A DNA stretch of 18,920 nt from an uncultured Catenibacterium sp. (GTDB lineage Bacteria > Bacillota_I > Bacilli_A > Erysipelotrichales > Coprobacillaceae), in the NCBI RefSeq assembly GCF_900540665.1, contig NZ_UQGV01000041.1:1-18920 (forward strand), in the 5' to 3' direction. The translations under genes and the position numbers were made by a program. Under the pieces are notes generated by a model. That model saw only the letters and a list, made by a program, of their open reading frames with translations, was not told the origin of the DNA and made no database searches. Position 1 is the first letter of the stretch, and each line of letters opens with the position of its first letter. This document shows, in pieces, positions 12,662 to 18,920 of the stretch.

Positions 12662-14104
12662 ATGAAAGCAGGAATACTATGTCCTATCTCTGCACTACCA
12701 TCATCTTATGGTGTAGGAGATTTTGGAAAGAACGCATATACATTTGTGAATCAACTAAAGAAATCAGATATAAAGATCTGGCAGATCTTACCACTTAATC
12801 CTTTAGCATATGGTAATTCACCTTATCAGCCTTATTCATCTTATGCGGGTGATGAACTTTATATTGATTTAGAAGACTTAGTTAAAGATGAATTACTTGA
12901 AAAAGGAGAACTAAAAACATTTAATAAACAGGCTGAAACAGTGGAATATGAAGCTGTACGTGCACATAAAGAAAATTTATTAAGACTCGCTTATAAAAGA
13001 TTTGAATTTAATGATGATTTTAAGCAGTTTGTGGAAGACAATAAATGGGTTGAGGGTTATGCATTATTTCGTACCTTTAAATTAACAAACGAGGGAAAGC
13101 CATGGACAGAGTGGCATGAGGAATATAAGGAGTTCCCTAAACATCAATCTTTTGAATTATTACCTTTTGAGAAAGAAATCAATTATCAGGAGTTCTTACA
13201 GTACTATTTCTTTAAACAGTGGTATGCATTAAAGAAATATGCGAATGATCAGGGTATTATGATTATAGGGGATATGCCTATTTATGTAGGATTAGATAGT
13301 GCTGATTGCTGGTTAGATCAGGAAGACTTCTTATTAGAGGAAGATGGCACACCTTCATTTGTAGCAGGTGTACCACCTGATTATTTTAGTGAATTTGGAC
13401 AGAGATGGGGTAACCCTATTTATGACTGGGATCATCTAGAAAAGACAAATTTCAAGTTCTGGATTGATAGAATTCATAGTGCAAATAAGCTTTATGATGA
13501 AGTACGTATTGATCATTTCCGTGGATTTGATACTTATTGGAAGATTCCAGCATCAGAACCTACTGCAGTAGTAGGGGAATGGGTCGAAGCACCAGGCTAT
13601 GCACTATTTGACAAATTATTTGAAGAATATCCAGATACACATATTCTTGCTGAAGATTTAGGATTATTAAGAGATGAAGTGTATGAACTAAGAGATCATT
13701 ATAATTTCAAGGGTATGTATATTTTCCAGTTCCATTACAAGGATGAATTTGATTTTGATAAGGTTGTTGTATATAGCGGTACACATGATAATGATACATT
13801 AATGGGATGGTATAGTAATCTTGATGAAGATACAGCAAAGGAAGTAGATTTACTTCTTGAAGGTTATAAAGAACGTAAGAAACATCGTCAAATGATTCAT
13901 TATTGTATGGATCTTCCTGCTGAGTCTGTCATTATTCCTGTATGGGATCTTCTAGGAGAACCAGAAACATCACGTTTTAATACTCCAGGTACAATTGGAT
14001 CTCCTAACTGGGAATGGAAGATGTCTCGCTTTACAGAATTAAATAAGGAAATGAAATTCATGAAGAAAATCATTCATGATACGAATCGAGATGAAACTCT
14101 ATGA
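12662..14104 (+). CDS. malQ: 4-alpha-glucanotransferase (amylomaltase)
   Basis: A 480-aa GH77 enzyme that moves alpha-1,4-glucan segments between maltodextrins and releases glucose. Catalytic residues: nucleophile D284 in VRIDHFRGFD, acid/base E331 in LAEDLG and transition-state Asp D376 in GTHDNDTLMGW. The N-terminus has the family opening ILCPISALPSSYGVGDFG and ILPLNPLAYGNSPYQPYSS. Length is normal for the short bacterial form. It starts one base after the stop of the LUD gene. AGGAG lies inside that gene about 13 bases upstream, somewhat far, so coupling may help. No phosphorylase or glycogen gene is next to it, so it is separated from a typical mal operon. Confidence 0.95.
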   Translation: MKAGILCPISALPSSYGVGDFGKNAYTFVNQLKKSDIKIWQILPLNPLAYGNSPYQPYSSYAGDELYIDLEDLVKDELLEKGELKTFNKQAETVEYEAVRAHKENLLRLAYKRFEFNDDFKQFVEDNKWVEGYALFRTFKLTNEGKPWTEWHEEYKEFPKHQSFELLPFEKEINYQEFLQYYFFKQWYALKKYANDQGIMIIGDMPIYVGLDSADCWLDQEDFLLEEDGTPSFVAGVPPDYFSEFGQRWGNPIYDWDHLEKTNFKFWIDRIHSANKLYDEVRIDHFRGFDTYWKIPASEPTAVVGEWVEAPGYALFDKLFEEYPDTHILAEDLGLLRDEVYELRDHYNFKGMYIFQFHYKDEFDFDKVVVYSGTHDNDTLMGWYSNLDEDTAKEVDLLLEGYKERKKHRQMIHYCMDLPAESVIIPVWDLLGEPETSRFNTPGTIGSPNWEWKMSRFTELNKEMKFMKKIIHDTNRDETL

Positions 14105-15435
14105 AAAGAGCTCTTGTATTAAGTGGCGGAGGATCAAAAGGTGCTTATGAAGCAGGTTTCTTACTTGCTGCAAAAGAATTAAACCAACATTTTGATATTG
14201 TGACAGGAACTTCTATTGGTGCTCTTAATGGTGCGTTAGTCGCTATGGGAGACTATGAAGGATTAGAGTATACATGGAATATATTAGATATGGATCATGT
14301 CTTTAATAATGCCCCAGATTTGACTGATTTAAAAGATGACTTTATGACAACTTCTTTATTTAATAAGGAAGAGGGAAGTAACTTGTCTGAACTTAAAGAA
14401 TCCATTGCCCAGCAGACATCACTGGCACAATCTTTTTTAAGATACTATTTCAAAAACAAAGGGGCAGACAATACACCTTTTGTCGAACATTGTCGTGGAT
14501 TAATGGATGAAGAACGCTTATTATCTTCACCTATTGATTTTGGTATATGTACAGTGCAGTTTCCAAGCATGAAAGCGTGTTATAAGACAAAATCTGAAAT
14601 GGAAAGAGGACATATGCTTGATTATTTACTTGCAAGTAGTGCCTGCTTTCCTGTCTTTCCAATGACAGAAATAAATGGTAATAAATATATTGATGGGGGA
14701 TTTAGCGATAACCTGCCTATTGATCTTGCCTTAGATATGGGTGCCGATGAAATAGTCGTAGTGGATATGCATCTTATTCCAGTCCATCCACAATATATCA
14801 ATCGTCCTTCTATTCTTTATTCATGTCCACCAGTTGATTTAGGTGGTTTTATGGACTTTAATAAGGATGCACTAGAAAGAAATAAGCGTTTGGGCTACTT
14901 AATGGCTTATAAGCTATTTGGAAATTATGAAGGTAATCAGTATACTTTTCTTCCTTCAAATCAGACAGTATTTCATGATTACTATAAACAATTATTAATG
15001 ATGGAAAAAGAAATGAGAGGATTCTTTAATAGTAATTCTTCAGAACTGACATCTTTATTATTAGAAGCCAATCATCAAATGATCTTAAATCTCAAAGACT
15101 ATACATATATTACTTTAGATTTTATTGGAGAATTAATGGGCTTTGATGATTTAAAGGTTTATGCGTTTGAAGAATACAAAAATATGATTCGTCATGCATT
15201 TGAGAAATATATGGAGAAGGATTATTTCCCTCAAGAATTAAGTCTGACAAAGGTGAATCTATCTTTCTTACAAAATCATCTTAACAGAGAATCAATTGTG
15301 GGATTCTTTCTACATCAAATGAAATACAAGGAAGCAATGGATATGAAGTCGTATTATACGTTCTGTAAAAAGGAACTAATGATGGCTTCATTGATTTATA
15401 TATTAATAGGAGGTGGATCAAATGAACATCATTAA
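14101..15435 (+). CDS. Patatin-like phospholipase (RssA-type)
   Basis: A 444-aa cytosolic patatin-like lipid acyl hydrolase. Oxyanion loop GGGSKGAY at residues 9-16; nucleophile S38 in GTSIGALNG; dyad Asp D198 in DGGFSDNLP. The core ends near residue 240. The rest (to 444) is a helical C-terminal part with no motif I recognise, longer than in RssA (about 300 aa). No signal peptide is present, so it acts inside the cell, probably on membrane phospholipids or lysophospholipids. Start overlaps the malQ stop (ATGA), and its own 3' end overlaps the next gene by 14 bp, so it is firmly in the operon. Confidence 0.9.
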   Translation: MKRALVLSGGGSKGAYEAGFLLAAKELNQHFDIVTGTSIGALNGALVAMGDYEGLEYTWNILDMDHVFNNAPDLTDLKDDFMTTSLFNKEEGSNLSELKESIAQQTSLAQSFLRYYFKNKGADNTPFVEHCRGLMDEERLLSSPIDFGICTVQFPSMKACYKTKSEMERGHMLDYLLASSACFPVFPMTEINGNKYIDGGFSDNLPIDLALDMGADEIVVVDMHLIPVHPQYINRPSILYSCPPVDLGGFMDFNKDALERNKRLGYLMAYKLFGNYEGNQYTFLPSNQTVFHDYYKQLLMMEKEMRGFFNSNSSELTSLLLEANHQMILNLKDYTYITLDFIGELMGFDDLKVYAFEEYKNMIRHAFEKYMEKDYFPQELSLTKVNLSFLQNHLNRESIVGFFLHQMKYKEAMDMKSYYTFCKKELMMASLIYILIGGGSNEHH

Positions 15436-16255
15436 AAGGAAATGCCAGAAAGAAGATATAAAAGAAGTTGTTACTCTTTTTAATGAAGTGATTGAAACAG
15501 GACTTTATCTTGAAGAAGACACGCCTGTTCTTGATGATTTTATTGAATCAGCATCATATTGTGGTGTGATGCTTGATGATCATCTATTAGTAGGTGCTTA
15601 TTTGATTAAATCTTTAGGAACAGGACATTGTAAGCATATTGCAACCTGTTCATATGCAATTAAAGCTGACTATAAGAAAGAACTAGATAGTCTGATTAAG
15701 GACTCTTTGGAACAGGCATTTAAAGCTGGCTATGCAATTATGCAACTAAATACAGTCACTAAAACATTAAAGACAGTTTTAGATACAGTAGGCTTTAAGA
15801 GTTTAGGAATGATTCGTGATGGCTTTAAAACGTCTAAAGGTGATTATGAGAACACTTATGTTTTATATCGTACTCTAGATGAATCTGTTTTAGAATGTAA
15901 GGAAAAACAGGACCCTATATCTATTGAAATCAGTCATATCTCAAAGAAGATTCAAAATAGAGGAATTTATTGGATTGTATCAGAAGTCAAACATTATCGT
16001 ATACAAACAAAAAGAGAATACTCTACCTTTGATTATCGTGATCTTCATTATCAATCAGAAGAAGATATTAAAAAATTTGTAGAAAATATTTTCCATAAGT
16101 ATTATATTGAGAATGAAAAAAATCACGATACTGTGCATGTTTTATCCGTTCATACATCTAAGGATGATGCAGTAGCTGAATGGATCAAAAGAGATGATCT
16201 AGAATTACAGAAGCAGATGACAAGCATGCATAGTTTTTCAAAGGGAGTTAAATAG
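15422..16255 (+). CDS. GNAT-family N-acetyltransferase with an extra C-terminal domain
   Basis: A 277-aa protein. Residues 1 to about 150 look like a GNAT fold: CQKEDIKEVVTLFNEVIETG, central ATCSYAIKADYKKEL, then NTVTKTLKTVLDTVGFKSLG and GDYENTYVLYRTL, as in acetyl-CoA-dependent acetyltransferases. The usual RxxGxG/A acetyl-CoA loop is not clear, so activity is uncertain. Residues from about 160 to 277 form a second domain rich in charged residues (ISKKIQNRGIYWIVSEVKHY and onward) that I do not recognise. Start: GGAGG right before ATG 15422; an upstream GTG at 15413 lies in the binding site. It overlaps the patatin stop by 14 bp. Confidence 0.68.
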   Translation: MNIIKRKCQKEDIKEVVTLFNEVIETGLYLEEDTPVLDDFIESASYCGVMLDDHLLVGAYLIKSLGTGHCKHIATCSYAIKADYKKELDSLIKDSLEQAFKAGYAIMQLNTVTKTLKTVLDTVGFKSLGMIRDGFKTSKGDYENTYVLYRTLDESVLECKEKQDPISIEISHISKKIQNRGIYWIVSEVKHYRIQTKREYSTFDYRDLHYQSEEDIKKFVENIFHKYYIENEKNHDTVHVLSVHTSKDDAVAEWIKRDDLELQKQMTSMHSFSKGVK

Positions 16256-16905
16256 TGAAGGAACTGAATTACAAAAGAATTGGAATTTATCTTCTTGGAT
16301 TATTGATTTTAGGCTGTGGTATTGATCTCAACACAAAGACACAATTAGGTGTGTCACCCATCATCTCTGTAGCCTATAATATCGCCTATCTCACGCATAT
16401 TCCTATTGGTGTAATGACTTTTATCTATTATGTTTTACTTGTCATTATTCAATGGATTTTACTCGGTAAGAAGTTTGATTATTTTCAATTCTTACAGATT
16501 CCAACCAGTCTTGTCACAAGCCTCTTTATTCAGCTATTCGATGGAGTTATTCCCGTCGCTTCTAGCTTTCCAGCTCGTATAGCTATGCTTATTCTTGCGA
16601 TTGTAATTACGGGTATTGGGGCATCACTCACTGTAGGTATGAAAATAGTACCTAATCCTGCAGATGGCTTAGCAAGTGTTATTGGAGAAAAGTGTCATAA
16701 AGGATTTGGTTTTGGTAAGAATCTCTTTGATGGTATTTCTATTATCATTTCACTTATTATAGGCTTTGTCTTTACAGGTGGCATTTTGGGTATTGGACTA
16801 GGAACCGTGATTTCTATGATTTTTACAGGTCGAGTTATTGCTGTGCTTGAAACAAGTATTTCTAGATTATATTCTTCTGTCACAGAAATAGAGTTTGTTG
16901 AATAA
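16255..16905 (+). CDS. YczE/YitT-like integral membrane protein
   Basis: A 216-aa membrane protein with about five to six helices. N-terminal IGIYLLGLLILGCGIDLNTKTQLGVSP and MKIVPNPADGLASVIGEK are typical of the YczE/YyaS branch of the YitT-like family, whose function is not established. It starts with GTG at 16255, sharing one base with the stop of the GNAT gene (TAGTG), behind AAGGGAG at 16241-16247. It is the last gene of the operon; a terminator follows in 12 bp. Confidence 0.85.
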   Translation: MKELNYKRIGIYLLGLLILGCGIDLNTKTQLGVSPIISVAYNIAYLTHIPIGVMTFIYYVLLVIIQWILLGKKFDYFQFLQIPTSLVTSLFIQLFDGVIPVASSFPARIAMLILAIVITGIGASLTVGMKIVPNPADGLASVIGEKCHKGFGFGKNLFDGISIIISLIIGFVFTGGILGIGLGTVISMIFTGRVIAVLETSISRLYSSVTEIEFVE

Positions 16906-16917
16906 AGAAGATTTTAT

Positions 16918-16955
16918 AGGCAAATATGCTCATCTATGCATATCTGCCTTTTTTT
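16918..16955 (+). terminator. Terminator of the LUD-malQ-patatin operon
   Basis: Stem AGGCAAATATGC (16918-16929) with GCATATCTGCCT (16938-16949), one mismatch, 8-base loop, then a run of seven T. Confidence 0.9.
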
Positions 16956-16965
16956 GTGTGCAAGT

Positions 16966-17835
16966 ATGGCACTAATTCAGTCAGAGATAGTCCGACCACA
17001 GGTGATTACCGCCAAGTGCAGCGAACTACAAGCCGATACTATAAAGGTTGAAGTGAAGGAAATACGTATCATACCAAAGGCAGATGCCAGGTCCTTTGAA
17101 ATTCAGTATATCTATGAAGCTGAATGCATTCAAAGGAATCTCAATAAAACAAATGCACTGGCATTAGATCTTGGTATCAATAATCTTGTCACTGCAGTAT
17201 CAAGTAAAGGTGAAACATTCATCATTGATGGAAGAAGACTGAAGTCCATTAACCAGTGGTTCAATAAGGAAAATGCAAGATTACAGTCCATCAAGGATAA
17301 GCAACATTTTGGAAAGAAGCCAACCAACAGACAGAAAGCAATAGCACGCAGGCGCAACAATAAAATAAATGACTACATGAACAAGACTGCACGCAATGTG
17401 ATTGATCACTGTATCGATCATGAGATTGGAACTCTTGTTGTGGGTTATAATGAAACATTTCAGAAGGATTCCAATATAGGCAGAAGAAACAATCAGACCT
17501 TCGTCAATATTCCATTTGGATTGCTGAGAGACAAGCTTGAATATCTCTGTGAACTGAATGGCATCATACTTGTAATGCAGGAGGAATCCTATACATCAAA
17601 GGCCAGCTTCTGGGATAAGGATGTCATACCAGTCTATAAGAGTGATGATACTGAAGAATACCATTTCAGTGGAAAGAGAATACATCGTGGACAGTATAGA
17701 ACAGCCAGTGGACAAGTTCTGAATGCAGATGTAAATGGTGCATTAAATATCATGCGTAAAAGTAGCGTTGTGGATGTAAACATCCTATACAGTAGAGGCG
17801 AAGTGGACACGCCTATAAGAATAAGGATTGCCTAG
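16966..17835 (+). pseudogene. tnpB: IS200/IS605-family TnpB, 5'-truncated
   Basis: 289 codons from ATG 16966 of an RNA-guided nuclease of the TnpB family. The RuvC triad is kept: D68 in ALALDLGINNLV, E207 in MQEESYTS, D255 in LNADVNGALNI. The zinc-finger cysteines after YTS are replaced by KASFWDKDVIP, which is normal for this subfamily. Full-length relatives have about 400 or more residues; the N-terminal part up to IRIIPKADARSFEIQYIYE is missing or unmatched. The frame can be extended to 16936, but only into the operon terminator, and there is no ribosome binding site. The copy is therefore cut at the 5' end against that terminator. No TnpA and no left end are seen. Whether it still makes a truncated nuclease is doubtful. 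Confidence 0.8.
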
Positions 17836-17856
17836 AAATAGGTGGAGACTTAAATA
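17782..17856 (+). repeat. Right-end / guide-RNA scaffold region of the TnpB element
   Basis: Shared with the dead copy at 9642-9715 (opposite strand) through ACTTAAATA at 17848-17856, beyond the tnpB stop. Conservation past the coding region in two decayed copies suggests an RNA or recombination role. The bases right after it (from 17857) would be the guide segment of an omega RNA if the boundary is right. A hairpin GATGC-GTAA-GCATC (17873-17886) follows and is not in the other copy. Confidence 0.5.
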
Positions 17857-17887
17857 TCAATCTTCTTAAACGGATGCGTAAGCATCT

Positions 17888-17923
17888 AAAAAAAATCCGA
17901 CTTAATTAAAATTATGTCGGATT
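17888..17923 (-). terminator. Terminator of the AEC permease gene
   Basis: On the minus strand: AATCCGAC/GTCGGATT stem with a 14-base AT-rich loop, followed by eight T. It starts four bases beyond the stop codon. Its core resembles the terminator at 9596-9627. Confidence 0.85.
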
Positions 17924-17926
17924 GGC

Positions 17927-18832
17927 TCACAAAGTAATCATGAATGAAATAAGTGGCAATGTGACTAAAGAAAATGCAGTAGATACAAAAATAAGCTTAG
18001 AAGCGAATTCTGGGTTCTTATCATACTTATTTGCCAGCATTGCACATGTACTTGGTGCAGGCATCGCAGCCAATACTACTGATACACCAATACCAATATG
18101 ATCAAGTGATGTCCATCTCAAACATAGATAAGTAATTACTGGAATCATAATCAAACGAATAAAAGAATAATAAATACATTCCTTATCCAATATCTCTCTA
18201 GGTTCTACATCACTCAATATACTTCCTATCACAATCATACTTAATGCAGTATTACATCCTCCTATAGAACTCATAGTCGTAGTCACAAAAGAAGGTAATG
18301 TATACCCTAATGAATACATGATCATAAATACTATACCAAAATAAATCCCAATAAGACATGGATGTAATGCAACTTTCTTCACCATTGTCTTAAAATCAGC
18401 TTTTGTATAACGTGATAAACCATAACTCCACATAAATACTCTTTGTGGAATCAAATAAATACAGGCATAAAGTAATCCCATATCACCATATAACCCCTGC
18501 GCAAATGGCATACCCATAAACCCTGCATTAGATACCATAGTCGCATACTGTAAGTTGATTTTCTTTGTTTCTTCCTGATTATTATAAGCTGTCTTATTAA
18601 TAATAAAATAAAGACCCTGTATACCAATAGATACTAAAAATACCACAAGAGTTGTCTTCATAATACTTGGTGTGAGTTTAATTAAGAAACTCTTAGCAGT
18701 AGCCACAGGTAATACAATGTTTAATACTAAATCAGTAACCTGTTTACGAGTCTGTTTATTAAATAATCCTAGCTTAGAAATAAGATAGCCTATTCCTACT
18801 AAAATAAATATTTCTACCTGTAAATCTAACAT
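17927..18832 (-). CDS. AEC (auxin efflux carrier) family permease
   Basis: A 301-aa integral membrane protein with about ten hydrophobic segments in two related halves. Family traits: GIGYLISKLGLFNKQTRK near the N-terminus, MVSNAGFMGMPFAQGLYG (the conserved N-x-G-F-x-G-x-P segment) in the first half, and VVLAAMPAPSTCAMLANKYD in the second. Members move organic acids such as malate or other anions; substrate unknown. Start at 18832 behind GAGGGGTG. It stands alone with its own promoter and terminator. Confidence 0.9.
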   Translation of the reverse strand: MLDLQVEIFILVGIGYLISKLGLFNKQTRKQVTDLVLNIVLPVATAKSFLIKLTPSIMKTTLVVFLVSIGIQGLYFIINKTAYNNQEETKKINLQYATMVSNAGFMGMPFAQGLYGDMGLLYACIYLIPQRVFMWSYGLSRYTKADFKTMVKKVALHPCLIGIYFGIVFMIMYSLGYTLPSFVTTTMSSIGGCNTALSMIVIGSILSDVEPREILDKECIYYSFIRLIMIPVITYLCLRWTSLDHIGIGVSVVLAAMPAPSTCAMLANKYDKNPEFASKLIFVSTAFSLVTLPLISFMITL

Positions 18833-18858
18833 ACTTATTCACCCCTCTTTGAGGACTA

Positions 18859-18887
18859 ATTATAGTAATAGAGTAGACAAGAAACAA
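18859..18887 (-). promoter_or_regulatory. Promoter of the AEC permease gene
   Basis: On the minus strand: TTGTTT (18882-18887), exactly 17 bp, TATAAT (18859-18864). Nothing further is recognised between here and the window end. Confidence 0.7.
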
Positions 18888-18920
18888 TGTTAATATTGTA
18901 ATTAATCATTATTTCTGCGC

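Noticed and set aside
17640..17700. Missing zinc finger as a sign of decay in TnpB
   Set aside because: Absence of the CxxC pairs with KASFWDKDVIP in their place is the normal state of this TnpB subfamily; only the N-terminal truncation is treated as damage.
1..18920. CRISPR array, prophage genes, rRNA
   Set aside because: No regular direct repeats with spacers, no phage structural genes and no rRNA-like segments were seen in the window.

Overview
The window is AT-rich and densely packed, with strong AAGGAGG-type ribosome binding sites, TATAAT promoters and T-tailed hairpin terminators. The protein families (Cof-type HAD phosphatases, a CtpE-like P-type ATPase, a Gram-positive citrate synthase, a zinc-finger-less TnpB, and a small mobile-element protein with the NKKTDADII motif) point to a low-GC Firmicute. 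A gut Erysipelotrichales/Coprobacillaceae-type organism is most likely; this is inference from gene content and style, not from a marker gene.

Layout. (1) 1-1902: the 3' end of a tRNA-Ser with its terminator, then a two-gene unit of an MFS transporter and a small nitroreductase. (2) 1893-3473, minus strand: histidine phosphatase, HAD phosphatase and a 50-aa glycine-rich membrane protein in one operon. (3) 3453-4662: a 1.2-kb island bounded by a 26-bp direct repeat that lies in the 5' end of the phosphatase gene. The island supplies a replacement ribosome binding site and first codons, so the gene stays intact. It carries a 64-aa ribbon-helix-helix-like protein, two related hydrophobic micropeptides of 26 and 30 aa, and a predicted antisense RNA covering the 30-aa frame. 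No integrase is present. (4) 4789-7900: P-type ATPase overlapping a HAD phosphatase. (5) 8057-9388: citrate synthase with a palindromic operator candidate. (6) 9503-10165: a 29-aa hydrophobic ORF and a ruined TnpB. (7) 10238-11946, minus: branched-chain aminotransferase and a PncA-like cysteine hydrolase. (8) 12019-16905: a tightly coupled five-gene operon of LUD-domain protein, 4-alpha-glucanotransferase, patatin-like phospholipase, GNAT acetyltransferase and YczE-type membrane protein. (9) 16966-17923: a 5'-truncated TnpB with its conserved right-end region. (10) 17927-18832, minus: an AEC-family permease.

Most of the window is ordinary metabolism and transport. The part most worth following up is the 3.45-4.66 kb island. 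It combines a gene-regenerating integration site, a type I toxin-antitoxin-like sense/antisense pair, a second related micropeptide, a small DNA-binding-type protein, and a perfect palindrome over the micropeptide promoter. The two TnpB remnants share about 75 bp beyond and across their 3' ends, which marks the element's right end and its probable guide-RNA scaffold. Each sits next to a similar hairpin terminator.
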